From Myxacorys chilensis ATA2-1-KO14 (GTDB lineage Bacteria > Cyanobacteriota > Cyanobacteriia > Leptolyngbyales > Leptolyngbyaceae), in contig JAHHHP010000004.1 of assembly GCA_019359275.1 (NCBI GenBank), positions 85,872-149,871 on the forward strand: a DNA stretch of 64,000 nt, in the 5' to 3' direction. The position numbers and the translations under genes were made by a program. Below, piece by piece: positions 47,742-56,188 of this stretch. The notes beneath the pieces were generated by a model. That model saw only the letters and a list, made by a program, of their open reading frames with translations, did no database searches and had not been told where the DNA came from. How positions within the stretch are numbered: position 1 is the first letter of the stretch; each line of letters opens with the position of its first letter.

Positions 47742-48857
47742 ATGAACTACAGATCTCTTACCCAAACTCGTAACGTGGATCGAATTCTCGTTGTAGACGA
47801 CACACCCGACAATTGTCTGCTGATCCAAGCGATTCTCCAAGATGAAGGCTACGAAGTCGAACTTGCAGAAAGCGGTAGAGAAGCCCTAGACAAGATCGAC
47901 CAGGCTCCACCTGACTTGGTACTGCTCGATGTCATGATGCCTGGCATGGATGGCTATGAGGTGACTCGTCGAATCCGTGACAATACCAAGCTACCGTTTA
48001 TGCCGATTCTGCTCACAACAGCTTACGACCAGCCAAGTGTAGCGCAGGGGCTAGATACGGGAGCAGACGATTTCATCCGTAAGCCCGTTCACTTTGATGA
48101 GCTTCTGGCGCGAGTCAGAGCCTTGCTACGCCTAAAACACAGCGTGGATGAGCGGGATCAAATTGCCCGTCAGCGAGAAGATTTTGTCTCTCGTCTCACC
48201 CACGATTTGCGTACCCCGCTCGTTGCTGCCGATCGCATGTTAGATCTGCTGGCGCAAGGTGTCATGGGAGAGCTACCCGACGATGTGCAAGAAGCGATCT
48301 CGATCATGGTTCGCAGCAATCAAAATTTGCTGACGATGGTGAATATGCTGCTTGAGGTCTACCGCTACGAAGCAGGACGTAAGACTCTCACCTTCTCGCC
48401 AGTGAACCTGCTAGAGCTAACTCAAGAGGTGATTGAGGAATTATCGTCTCTGGCGATCGACAAGAGCTTAGAACTTAGGTTTGAGCCATCCGCTAAGGCG
48501 GGTGAAGACTATTCGATCAAGGGCGATCGCATCGAATTGCGGCGCGTTCTGACCAACCTAATCGGAAACGCGATCAAATTTACAGATCAAGGTTCGGTAA
48601 CGGTGCGCTTATCTAAAGCCCATATGTCTTCAACGGCAGCCGTTAAGCTTGAAGTGATTGACACGGGTCCCGGCATTCCTTTAGAAGAACAAAGCACGCT
48701 GTTTGAGAGCTTTAATTCAGGTAAACACAAGCGATCGGGAAGCGGTCTCGGCCTGCATCTGTCGCGCCGAATTGCTCAAGCTCACAACGGCACGATCAGC
48801 GTCCGCTCTGGCGCAGGTGAGGGAAGCACGTTTACAGTTCTCCTACCTATTTACTAA
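47742..48857 (+). CDS. REC-HisKA-HATPase sensor histidine kinase
   Basis: A soluble 371-residue kinase: a receiver domain (residues 14-130; Asp 63 in LVLLDVMMPGMDG; Lys in FIRKPV) is fused directly to HisKA (RLTHDLRTPL, His 154) and HATPase (NLIGNAIKFT, DTGPGIP, GSGLGLHLSRR). Receiver-first kinases of this type act as intermediates in phosphorelays and are numerous in cyanobacteria. A bidirectional terminator-like hairpin follows. The GAF protein encoded just upstream is a plausible partner. Confidence 0.93.
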   Translation: MNYRSLTQTRNVDRILVVDDTPDNCLLIQAILQDEGYEVELAESGREALDKIDQAPPDLVLLDVMMPGMDGYEVTRRIRDNTKLPFMPILLTTAYDQPSVAQGLDTGADDFIRKPVHFDELLARVRALLRLKHSVDERDQIARQREDFVSRLTHDLRTPLVAADRMLDLLAQGVMGELPDDVQEAISIMVRSNQNLLTMVNMLLEVYRYEAGRKTLTFSPVNLLELTQEVIEELSSLAIDKSLELRFEPSAKAGEDYSIKGDRIELRRVLTNLIGNAIKFTDQGSVTVRLSKAHMSSTAAVKLEVIDTGPGIPLEEQSTLFESFNSGKHKRSGSGLGLHLSRRIAQAHNGTISVRSGAGEGSTFTVLLPIY

Positions 48858-48893
48858 CCGTCGTAACTTCTGTTCATAAAAAAGCTATTTACA

Positions 48894-48928
48894 CAAAAAA
48901 GGTCGAGGTGATAACACCCCGACCTTTC
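48894..48928 (-). terminator. Terminator between convergent genes
   Basis: AGGTCGAGGTG (48900-48910) and CACCCCGACCT (48915-48925) pair with one mismatch, with loop ATAA. Six or more A's precede it (T tract on the minus strand, 48900-48894) and only TTT follows on the plus strand. It fits the minus-strand sulfite-oxidase-like gene best and may also stop the kinase transcript. Confidence 0.75.
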
Positions 48929-48935
48929 TGCGTTA

Positions 48936-49532
48936 TTACCGGCCGCTATACCGTTCTTCTTTCCAGGGATCCCCGCGATGGTGATAGCCGTTTCGCTCCC
49001 AAAAGCCTAGCTCTTCTTTAGACAGAAACTCTAAGCCGTTAATCCACTTAGCGCTTTTCCAAGCGTAAAGATGAGGAACAACGAGCCGAAGCGGCCCTCC
49101 ATGATCGGGCGGAAGCGGTTCGCCAAACACTGTGTGAGCAAAGAAATTTTCCTCACGCAAAAAATCGTCCATTGAAATATTGGTGGTGTAGTCCCCGTAG
49201 CAGTGCTCCATGATGTGAACAGCAGCGGGGTCAACCTCGACATGCTTCATAAAATCGACGACTTTCACACCTGTCCACTGCACGTCTAGCTTTGACCAAG
49301 TGGTAACACAGTGAAAGTCAGCCGTAAAATCAGTCTGAGGCATTGCCATCAACTCTGCCCAGCTAAAGGTAGTTTCCTTTGCCAAGCCCCAGACCCTAAA
49401 CTGCCAGGTGTCTCGATCAACGTGGGGAGTTCCGCCGTAGGTCAGCACTGGGAAGCCATTGGTCAAATGCTGACCTTTAGGGACACGATCGCCGTACTCT
49501 GAGCCTGGCTTTTTGAAAAATTTTCCTGCCAT
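48936..49532 (-). CDS. Sulfite-oxidase-like molybdopterin oxidoreductase
   Basis: The 198-residue protein is a compact sulfite-oxidase-fold enzyme. The Cys that coordinates molybdenum is in ADFHCVTTWSK (about residue 75), and the partner segments VQWTGVKVVDFM, MEHCYGDYTTNISMDDFL and DHGGPLRLVVPHLYAWKSAKWI are conserved in the YedY-like/plastid-type group. It lacks the heme and dimerisation domains of true sulfite oxidase. No Tat signal is seen, so it is likely cytoplasmic. The substrate is unknown (perhaps a sulfoxide, sulfite or N-oxide). It starts at ATG 49532. Confidence 0.9.
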   Translation of the reverse strand: MAGKFFKKPGSEYGDRVPKGQHLTNGFPVLTYGGTPHVDRDTWQFRVWGLAKETTFSWAELMAMPQTDFTADFHCVTTWSKLDVQWTGVKVVDFMKHVEVDPAAVHIMEHCYGDYTTNISMDDFLREENFFAHTVFGEPLPPDHGGPLRLVVPHLYAWKSAKWINGLEFLSKEELGFWERNGYHHRGDPWKEERYSGR

Positions 49533-49633
49533 GCGCTTGTCCTACAACAGCACTTAATCATCACAGTAGCAGACTCAATGTAAAACCGAATCTCAACTTT
49601 AATAATCCCCACTTTGATAGAGTGTCACTACTC

Positions 49634-49807
49634 TTACTCTTCTTCCTCTTCCTCATTGGTTGGGTAAACAAAGCCCTGTGCCCGTCCCGTCAGGATGGAT
49701 TTTCCGAGGGAGAGCGCCCGTTGAGCCTGAAGATCAGCTTTGCGCTTCCAGGTGGCTTTACGCTTATCTCGCTTTGATTTTGATGTTTTCTTCTTAGGAA
49801 CTGCCAT
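49634..49807 (-). CDS. rpmF: 50S ribosomal protein L32
   Basis: A 57-residue basic protein beginning [20 protein letters not shown], the canonical bL32 start, and continuing through [16 protein letters not shown]. The C-terminus is acidic (NEEEEEE), and the zinc-binding Cys pairs of some bL32 proteins are absent, as in other cyanobacteria. It is a component of the large ribosomal subunit near the peptidyl-transferase centre. ATG at 49807. It is encoded between the sulfite-oxidase-like and cysH genes, all on the minus strand. Confidence 0.95.
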   Translation of the reverse strand: MAVPKKKTSKSKRDKRKATWKRKADLQAQRALSLGKSILTGRAQGFVYPTNEEEEEE

Positions 49808-49879
49808 GATTTCGCCTGCGATCGTATGTAGACAACCTTCCTATTCTACGGCATTATTTCCTGCTGAGCGATCTGTGCA

Positions 49880-50629
49880 TCAAGCTTGAGATGGGTTAAC
49901 CGCGTGCAGACCGCATTCTTTCTTGGTCGCCTCTTCCCACCACCAGCGTCCTTCTCGCTCGTGCTGATTGGGAAGAACAGCGCGAGTACAGGGTTCGCAG
50001 CCAATGCTGATGAATCCGCGATCGTGGAGAGAGTTGTAGGGCACGTCATACGAGCGGATATACATCCAGACATCCGCTGATGACCAGCTGGAGAGGGGGT
50101 TGAATTTGATTAAGTTGTGATCCTCAGTGGAAAACGCCGTATCGATTTGTACAACTGGAACGCTTGCACGAGTCGATGGGCTCTGATCTTTGCGCTGTCC
50201 AGTAATCCAGGCATCTAGGGTTGAGAGCTTGCGCCGCAGAGGAGCGACTTTACGAATGCCGCAGCATTCTTGATGCCCGTCTTCGTAGAAGCTAAAGAGC
50301 CCTTTGGCATTAACCATTGCTTCGAGTTGAGCCGAATCGGGAGTCATGATGTCGATCGCAATGCCGTAATGCTTTCTGACGCGATCGATAAACTGATAGG
50401 TTTCTGCGTGCAGGCGTCCGGTATCGAGGCTGAAGACTTTAATATCTTTTCTGATTTTGTGCGCCATGTCGATCAAGACAACATCTTCCGCTCCACTAAA
50501 AGAGATGGCAATGTTATCGAACTGACTCAAGGCGCGTTCGAGAATTTTTTGCGGACTTTGGCTTTCAAGTTCCGCATCGAGGCTAGGAATATCAAGTCCG
50601 CTTGTAGATTGTGCGGTAACTTGTACCAT
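49880..50629 (-). CDS. cysH: Phosphoadenylyl-/adenylyl-sulfate reductase
   Basis: It reduces PAPS (or APS) to sulfite in assimilatory sulfate reduction. The nucleotide-binding PP-loop is clear ([16 protein letters not shown]), with [14 protein letters not shown], and the C-terminal catalytic Cys in KKECGLH. The Cys pair CCGIRKV and the GCEPCTRAV motif together form the four Cys ligands of a [4Fe-4S] cluster, which marks APS-reducing or bifunctional enzymes rather than cluster-free PAPS reductases. ATG 50629 (MVQVTAQS, 249 residues) is used. The neighbouring L32 and JAMM/MoeB genes add a sulfur theme but not a clear operon. Confidence 0.95.
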   Translation of the reverse strand: MVQVTAQSTSGLDIPSLDAELESQSPQKILERALSQFDNIAISFSGAEDVVLIDMAHKIRKDIKVFSLDTGRLHAETYQFIDRVRKHYGIAIDIMTPDSAQLEAMVNAKGLFSFYEDGHQECCGIRKVAPLRRKLSTLDAWITGQRKDQSPSTRASVPVVQIDTAFSTEDHNLIKFNPLSSWSSADVWMYIRSYDVPYNSLHDRGFISIGCEPCTRAVLPNQHEREGRWWWEEATKKECGLHAVNPSQA

Positions 50630-50879
50630 AATGTGTTCTCTCCCAAAGAGGATCGGCAATTGCATTCTCTATTCTATCTGCCTAGGGGAGCGACGCCCAC
50701 TACAATCCTGTGACGGTAATTCGTGATAGTCAGAAGGATGGGTGACACGTTTCGCGGCAGTTTCATAGCTTGTTTTGACATGCCTGTTTTGAGCTGAGCT
50801 AGAAAAGGCGTTCAGAGTCCTTTAGGTTCAGAGTCCTATAGATGGTTGACGCGGACGGTTCGATCCTGTCTTACAATAG

Positions 50880-51359
50880 GTGTCTGTCTTATCCAAAGAT
50901 CATCCTGCCGTGGTTCTCAGCCTCGACTCTCAGCATTTGGCCAGCATTCAGGCTCATGCCAACCGCACCTATCCAGAAGAGTGCTGTGGTTTGCTGTTGG
51001 GCACGAGTGACCCCACTGGGAAAACCGTCATGGAAGTTCGAGCGACGAAGAACATCTGGAGAGAGGAAGCCCAGTCTGACCTAACGAAGAAGCGCCGTTA
51101 TTTGATTCCACCCGAAGCAATGCTGGTGGCAATGAAACACGGACGAACTCTTGGTTTAGATATCATCGGTATCTATCACTCTCATCCTGATTGTCCGGCT
51201 GAACCCTCGGAGTACGATCGCGCAGCTGCTTGGCAGCAGTATTCATATCTGATCGTCTCTGTACCCCAAGGCAAAGCAGGCGATGTCCGTAGCTGGAGCC
51301 TCAAGGATCAACAGGTTTTTCACGAAGAGGACGTGTTGATTCTCCAAGACAGTCCCTAG
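50880..51359 (+). CDS. M67 family (JAMM/MPN) metallopeptidase
   Basis: The JAMM zinc site is complete: Glu in YPEECCGLLLG (about residue 34), and YHSHPDCPAEPSEYD with His 100, His 102, Ser 110 and Asp 113. Proteins like this remove C-terminal residues from ubiquitin-like sulfur carriers (for example Mec+ acting on CysO in mycobacteria). The MoeB-rhodanese gene begins 28 bases downstream, supporting such a role in sulfur transfer. No sulfur-carrier gene (ThiS/MoaD/CysO) is found in the window. Start is GTG 50880; 159 residues. Confidence 0.92.
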   Translation: MSVLSKDHPAVVLSLDSQHLASIQAHANRTYPEECCGLLLGTSDPTGKTVMEVRATKNIWREEAQSDLTKKRRYLIPPEAMLVAMKHGRTLGLDIIGIYHSHPDCPAEPSEYDRAAAWQQYSYLIVSVPQGKAGDVRSWSLKDQQVFHEEDVLILQDSP

Positions 51360-51386
51360 CACTCTGTTCATCTCAGCAAACGCACC

Positions 51387-52565
51387 ATGCTAAATCCCAA
51401 TCTGGATGATATCCAGTTAACTCAAGACGATATTGCGCGCTATTCACGCCATTTGATTTTGCCGGAAGTTGGCGTTGAGGGTCAAAAACGGCTCAAAGCT
51501 GCCAGTATTTTGTGTGTCGGAACCGGAGGACTCGGTTCTCCACTGTTGGTCTATTTAGCAGCAGCGGGAATCGGGCGACTCGGAATTGTCGATTTTGATA
51601 TTGTCGATAGCTCTAATCTGCAACGGCAAATCATTCACGGAACGTCTTGGGTGGGTAAACCTAAGATCGAGTCTGCTAAGAATCGAATTCTAGAAATTAA
51701 TCCTCACTGTCAAGTCGATCTCTACGAAACGAGTTTCAGATCTGACAACGCTTTAGAGATTGCTGAACCCTACGATATTGTGATTGATGGAACGGATAAC
51801 TTTCCCACTCGATATCTAGTCAACGATGCCTGTGTCATGCTGGGTAAACCCAACGTATACGGTTCTATCTTCCGATTTGAAGGACAGGCAACGGTCTTCA
51901 ACTACGAGGGTGGACCCAACTATCGCGATTTGTACCCAGAACCCCCGCCACCCGGACTGGTTCCTTCTTGTGCAGAAGGGGGCGTTTTGGGTGTGCTGTG
52001 CGGCATTATCGGCACGATTCAAGCGACTGAGGCGATTAAAATTATTTTGGGAGCTGGAAACACTCTCAGCGGAAGACTGTTGCTCTACAATGCGCTGGAG
52101 ATGAAATTCCGAGAGCTAAAGTTGCGTCCAAATCCAGAGCGTCCGGTCATCGAAAAGTTGATCGATTATGAGGAGTTCTGTGGCATTCCTCAAGCGAAAG
52201 CGGCTGAAGAACAGGAGCGTAAAAACGTGCAAGAAATGTCTGCAACTGAGTTGAAACAGCTGATTGATAGTGGCGCGATCGGCAATGAATATGTGCTGCT
52301 CGATGTCCGCAATCCGAACGAAGTCGAGATTGCCAAAATTCCAGGTTCTGTCTTGGTTCCACTCCCCGACATTGAGAACGGATCAGGCGTTGAAAAAGTC
52401 AAAGAATTGCTCAACGGTCATAAGTTAATTGCTCACTGCAAAATGGGCGGGCGATCGGCGAAAGCGTTGGCAATTCTTAAAGAAGCCGGAATTGAAGGCA
52501 CGAATGTAACGGGCGGCATTACGGCTTGGAGTCGCGATGTTGATCCTTCTGTGCCCGAATACTAA
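51387..52565 (+). CDS. moeB: MoeB/ThiF-like adenylyltransferase with rhodanese domain
   Basis: The E1-like domain (residues 1-280) activates the C-terminus of a ubiquitin-like sulfur carrier with ATP: ILCVGTGGLGSP (nucleotide loop), DFDIVDSSNLQRQIIHG, and IDGTDNFPTRYLVNDAC. The segment VPSCAEGGVLGVLCGIIG carries the thioester-region Cys. The C-terminal rhodanese domain (about 285-392) has the catalytic Cys in AHCKMGGRSAKA and would pass on sulfur. The Cys-x2-Cys zinc pairs of E. coli MoeB are not seen. This fused form resembles Uba4/MOCS3-type proteins. It follows the JAMM protease gene and is ended by a long hairpin. Confidence 0.93.
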   Translation: MLNPNLDDIQLTQDDIARYSRHLILPEVGVEGQKRLKAASILCVGTGGLGSPLLVYLAAAGIGRLGIVDFDIVDSSNLQRQIIHGTSWVGKPKIESAKNRILEINPHCQVDLYETSFRSDNALEIAEPYDIVIDGTDNFPTRYLVNDACVMLGKPNVYGSIFRFEGQATVFNYEGGPNYRDLYPEPPPPGLVPSCAEGGVLGVLCGIIGTIQATEAIKIILGAGNTLSGRLLLYNALEMKFRELKLRPNPERPVIEKLIDYEEFCGIPQAKAAEEQERKNVQEMSATELKQLIDSGAIGNEYVLLDVRNPNEVEIAKIPGSVLVPLPDIENGSGVEKVKELLNGHKLIAHCKMGGRSAKALAILKEAGIEGTNVTGGITAWSRDVDPSVPEY

Positions 52566-52602
52566 ACTTAGCCCGAATCCTCAAACTAGTTTGTGATTCA
52601 CG

Positions 52603-52656
52603 ATTCGTAATTCAGAATTGAGGTAAGGTCTCAATGGTGAATTACGAATTTTTTTA
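52603..52656 (+). terminator. Rho-independent terminator after moeB
   Basis: ATTCGTAATTCA (52603-52614) pairs exactly with TGAATTACGAAT (52638-52649), with an inner ATTGAG/CTCAAT pairing (52617-52622 with 52630-52635), followed by a T run (52649-52656). It lies just before the ureG ATG at 52670. Confidence 0.85.
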
Positions 52657-52669
52657 GTTGGGGCAGGGT

Positions 52670-53293
52670 ATGAATGCGTTTCGAGTCGGAGTCGCAGGCC
52701 CGGTTGGGTCGGGAAAAACAGCTTTAGTGGATGCGTTGTGCAAAGCGATGCGATCGCGCTACAGCATTGCGGTCGTCACAAACGATATTTACACCCAAGA
52801 AGACGCACAGTATCTCGTGCGATCGCAGGCATTAGAGCGCGATCGCATCATTGGTGTTGAGACGGGCGGCTGTCCGCACACGGCGATCCGAGAAGACGCT
52901 TCGATGAATTTAGCGGCGATCGATGACCTCGAAGGGCGATTTCGAACTCTCAACTTAATCCTGGTTGAAAGCGGAGGGGATAACTTAGCTGCAACCTTTA
53001 GCCCAGAACTTGTCGATCTCAATATTTATGTGATCGATGTCGCGGGAGGCGACAAGATTCCTCGCAAAGGTGGACCGGGGATCACAAAATCAGATTTGCT
53101 CGTGATTAATAAGATCGATCTTGCACCTTATGTTGGAGCAGATCTAGCCGTGATGGATCGCGATGCTCGAAAAATGCGAGGCAGTAAACCGTTTGTCTTT
53201 ACAAACCTCAAAACTGGGGACGGGCTTAATACAATAATTCGTTTCTTAGAAACCCACTCAGGACTGATTTTAGAACCACGGAGCAGTGGCTAA
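52670..53293 (+). CDS. ureG: Urease accessory protein UreG
   Basis: A GTPase that helps load nickel into the urease active site with UreD, UreF and UreE. The P-loop GPVGSGKT is at residues 10-17 of [19 protein letters not shown], followed by [10 protein letters not shown], the invariant [17 protein letters not shown] (Cys-x-His nickel site), [15 protein letters not shown] and [15 protein letters not shown]. The length (207 residues) is normal. I choose ATG 52670 over an in-frame TTG at 52658. The urease structural genes are not in the window. It directly precedes the urea transporter locus. Confidence 0.97.
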   Translation: MNAFRVGVAGPVGSGKTALVDALCKAMRSRYSIAVVTNDIYTQEDAQYLVRSQALERDRIIGVETGGCPHTAIREDASMNLAAIDDLEGRFRTLNLILVESGGDNLAATFSPELVDLNIYVIDVAGGDKIPRKGGPGITKSDLLVINKIDLAPYVGADLAVMDRDARKMRGSKPFVFTNLKTGDGLNTIIRFLETHSGLILEPRSSG

Positions 53294-53599
53294 ACAGCGG
53301 TTTGTAGTTTTCAATACATTTTCGCGGCGAAGCGAAGCCCTAATATCTCAGAGTTATCACTGAGTCTACTTTTAGCTATTGATTAAAACACGTCTGAAGA
53401 GGACTAGAACGCGAGTCTGATTTGCCAAGCTGAAGCGAAATTCGCCTGCAAAGCAAATGTTCTCTGTCTCAGATTGCTTTATTTGCGATCGAGCACGGCG
53501 CACCCTCCCGAAAGAACCGCTCAGCCTTAATGACGAACAGATAGCTTGAAGAGCCAGATTGAGTTAAACGCACTATTCCCGTGGAGAGCAACACTAGAT
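53294..53599 (+). other. Leader region of the urt operon
   Basis: The region of 306 bases holds the NtcA promoter at its left end. The transcript would start near 53352, giving a 5' leader of about 247 bases before the urtA ATG at 53600. GAAGCGAA/TTCGC-rich sequences occur (53325-53340 and about 53432-53452). No riboswitch motif I know is visible. Confidence 0.5.
53304..53346 (+). promoter_or_regulatory. NtcA-activated promoter of urtABCDE
   Basis: A canonical NtcA site GTAgttttcaaTAC (53304-53317, GTA-N8-TAC) is followed after 23 bases by TAATAT (53341-53346), a TA-N3-T -10 element. This spacing puts the site centre near -41.5 from a start at about 53352, as in NtcA class II promoters. It sits just after ureG and faces urtA, a known NtcA-dependent operon in cyanobacteria. 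Confidence 0.85.
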
Positions 53600-54919
53600 A
53601 TGGCAAAATCGTTCGGTCGGCGTGAATTTATGATTCTAGGCTCCACTGCCGCTGGGAGCATTCTTCTTAAAGCCTGCGGGAGCAATCCTTCCACAACGGC
53701 TAGTCCTGGAGCGTCGCCTGCTGCTTCGACTGCTGCCTCCACATCAGCGGCGGGCAATACCGTTAAGGTGGGAATTTTACACTCGCTGAGCGGCACGATG
53801 GCGATTAGCGAAAAGAGCGTCGTGGATGCCGAGAACCTAGCGATCGAAGAAATCAACAAAGCGGGTGGCGTCCTCGGTAAGCAAATCGAAGCGATTATCG
53901 AAGACGGCAACTCCGATTGGCCTACCTTCGCAGAGAAGGCGAAGAAACTGATCGATCAAGACAAAGTGGCAACGGTGTTTGGCTGCTGGACATCGGCAAG
54001 CCGCAAAGCCGTCTTGCCTGTGTTTGAGTCAAAAAACAGCCTGCTGTGGTATCCGGTGCAGTATGAAGGGCAAGAATGCTCGAAAAATGTCTTCTACACG
54101 GGTGCAGCGCCAAACCAACAGATCGAGCCTTCAGTCGATTGGCTGCTAGAGAACAAAGGCAAAGAATTCTTCCTAGTCGGCTCAGATTATGTCTTCCCTC
54201 GCACCGCCAACACCATTATCAAAGCGCAGTTAGCGGCAAAAGGCGGCAATACGGTTGGCGAAGACTACATTCCGCTCGGCAGCACAGAAGTCAAATCGGT
54301 AATTCAAAAGATCAAGCAGGCGTTGCCGAATGGCGGCGTGATCTACAACAGCTTGAACGGCGATAGCAACGTTGCGTTCTTTAAAGAACTGCAAGCGTCT
54401 GGTTTGAACCCTGATAAATATCCGTCGATGTCGGTCAGTATTGCCGAAGAAGAAGTCAAAGCGATCGGGGTGGATTATCTCCAAGGGCACTACGCCGCAT
54501 GGAACTATTTTCAAACTGTCAATTCGCCTGCTAGTACCAAGTTTGTAGATGCATTCAAGGCGAAGTATGGCAGCGATCGCGTGGTTAACGATCCAATGGA
54601 AGCTGCTTACATCATGGTGTATCTGTGGAAGCAATCGGTTGAGAAGGCGGGAACGTATGAGGATTTAGAAAAGGTGAAAACCGCCGCCTACGGTCAGACC
54701 TTTGATGCGCCAGAAGGCAGGATCACGATGAATCCAAACCATCACTTGTCTAAGTTCGTTCGCATTGGCGAAGTAGGTGAGGACTCGCTGTTTAAGATTG
54801 TCTACGAGACCAAGGAAGCAGTGAAGCCCGTGCCGTGGAATCAGTTTGTAGCCGATACGAAAGGATTTGCGTGCGACTGGTCTGATCCAGCCAAAGGCGG
54901 CAAGTACAAGACGACGTAA
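53600..54919 (+). CDS. urtA: Urea ABC transporter substrate-binding protein
   Basis: The periplasmic binding protein of the high-affinity urea/amide transporter. The N-terminus KSFGRREFMILGSTAAGSILLKAC has a twin-Arg and a lipobox-like LKAC, then a Ser/Thr/Ala linker. The mature domain is a type I binding protein (VKVGILHSLSGTMAISEKSVVDAENLAIEEIN, TVFGCWTSASRKAVLPVFE, QYEGQECSKNVFYTGAAPNQ). The YEGQECS segment is specific to the UrtA/AmiC branch. ATG 53600 (439 residues) is used rather than an upstream TTG. A stem-loop follows the stop before urtB. Confidence 0.96.
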   Translation: MAKSFGRREFMILGSTAAGSILLKACGSNPSTTASPGASPAASTAASTSAAGNTVKVGILHSLSGTMAISEKSVVDAENLAIEEINKAGGVLGKQIEAIIEDGNSDWPTFAEKAKKLIDQDKVATVFGCWTSASRKAVLPVFESKNSLLWYPVQYEGQECSKNVFYTGAAPNQQIEPSVDWLLENKGKEFFLVGSDYVFPRTANTIIKAQLAAKGGNTVGEDYIPLGSTEVKSVIQKIKQALPNGGVIYNSLNGDSNVAFFKELQASGLNPDKYPSMSVSIAEEEVKAIGVDYLQGHYAAWNYFQTVNSPASTKFVDAFKAKYGSDRVVNDPMEAAYIMVYLWKQSVEKAGTYEDLEKVKTAAYGQTFDAPEGRITMNPNHHLSKFVRIGEVGEDSLFKIVYETKEAVKPVPWNQFVADTKGFACDWSDPAKGGKYKTT

Positions 54920-54924
54920 GAAGA

Positions 54925-54946
54925 AGGGACGCCTTTCAGCGTCCCT
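54925..54946 (+). terminator. Intra-operon stem-loop between urtA and urtB
   Basis: AGGGACGC (54925-54932) and GCGTCCCT (54939-54946) form an 8-bp stem with a CTTTCA loop. It lacks a long T run. It probably acts as an RNA stabiliser or partial terminator that keeps binding-protein output above that of the membrane genes. Confidence 0.6.
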
Positions 54947-54968
54947 TACCCATCTTTAGGAAAGCCTC

Positions 54969-56123
54969 ATGCTATCAGGACTACTAGACGGAATTTTTAG
55001 CGGCATCAGCCTCGGATCAGTGCTGTTACTTGCCGCGTTGGGTCTTGCGATCGTATTCGGACTCATGGGTGTGATCAATATGGCACACGGTGAGTTGATG
55101 ATGTTGGGTGCATATACCACTTACATGGTGCAGAATGCACTGAAAGGAACACCTCTGTTTGGGATCTACATTTTTATTGCGCTGATCGCCGCGTTCATCG
55201 TAACGGCGATCTTTGGGTTGGTTTTAGAGCGAGGCGTCATTCGCTATCTCTATGGGCGACCGCTCGAAACCTTGCTGGCAACTTGGGGCGTCAGCTTGAT
55301 TTTGCAGCAGCTTGTCCGCAGCGTCAGTTGGCAACTCGTGACAATCGTGGCTCTATTTTGCCTGCTGTTCTTTGGAGCGATGTGGATCGTCGCCCGTCGT
55401 ACTGATTTTGAACGGGCACGCGGTTGGTTTCTAACGATCATGATTCCATTATCGGCGGCTGCCGCGATCGCGACGGGCAATGTTCTCGGCACACTCTACA
55501 AACCTGCTTTTACAAAACTGTGGTTTGACGCTCGCAATGTGGACGTAACTGCGCCGAAATGGTTAAGAGGGGGATTTCCCATCGCCGGAACGCAGTTCTC
55601 CTATGCCCGAATTTTTATTATTGTGCTGACGATCGCTTGTGTCGTCGGAGTGTATTGGTTTTTGAATAACACGTCGTGGGGTTTACGAATTCGCTCTGTG
55701 ACGCAGAATCGAACCATGAGTGCATGTCTTGGCATTCCCACTAAGAAAGTCGATGCGCTAACGTTTGCCTTGGGTTCAGGATTAGCAGGGCTGGCAGGCT
55801 GTGCGGTGAGTTTGCTCGGATCAGTTGGACCGAATACAGGACAAAACTACATCGTCGATACCTTCATGGTGGTGGTGGTTGGGGGTGTCGGTAAGCTGGC
55901 GGGTAGCATTATTGCTGCCCTTGCGATCGGCACCGCTAACTATCTGATCGGCTCGAATACGCTGGTTGATCTGACTGCCCCGATTAAACCGTTATCAGAT
56001 ACGTTTGCCTTCTTTTCAACCATTAGCATGGCGAAGGTATTGGTGTTCGCGTTGATTATTGCGTTTCTACAGTTTCGTCCTGGTGGGCTGTTCCCGCAGA
56101 AAGGACGAACAGTGGATGCTTAA
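54969..56123 (+). CDS. urtB: Urea ABC transporter permease UrtB
   Basis: A LivH-type permease (384 residues) with about nine membrane segments. GLAIVFGLMGVINMAHGELMMLGAYTTY (about 26-53) is the family signature, and the cytoplasmic loop with LRIRSVTQNRTMSACLGIPTKKVDALTFALGSGLAGLAG is the ATPase-contacting EAA-like region. VGGVGKLAGSII is seen near the C-terminus. It pairs with UrtC to form the membrane channel of the urea transporter. It starts at ATG 54969 after the stem-loop. Confidence 0.95.
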   Translation: MLSGLLDGIFSGISLGSVLLLAALGLAIVFGLMGVINMAHGELMMLGAYTTYMVQNALKGTPLFGIYIFIALIAAFIVTAIFGLVLERGVIRYLYGRPLETLLATWGVSLILQQLVRSVSWQLVTIVALFCLLFFGAMWIVARRTDFERARGWFLTIMIPLSAAAAIATGNVLGTLYKPAFTKLWFDARNVDVTAPKWLRGGFPIAGTQFSYARIFIIVLTIACVVGVYWFLNNTSWGLRIRSVTQNRTMSACLGIPTKKVDALTFALGSGLAGLAGCAVSLLGSVGPNTGQNYIVDTFMVVVVGGVGKLAGSIIAALAIGTANYLIGSNTLVDLTAPIKPLSDTFAFFSTISMAKVLVFALIIAFLQFRPGGLFPQKGRTVDA

Positions 56124-56188
56124 ACTGACGGTAATTCTTTAGAACGGCACTAAGGTGACTAACGGTTTGCGTCACTCGCTACAGTTTG

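Noticed and set aside
50855..50880. GGTTCGATCC resembling a tRNA T-loop.
   Set aside because: No matching acceptor stem, anticodon arm or D-arm could be folded around it.
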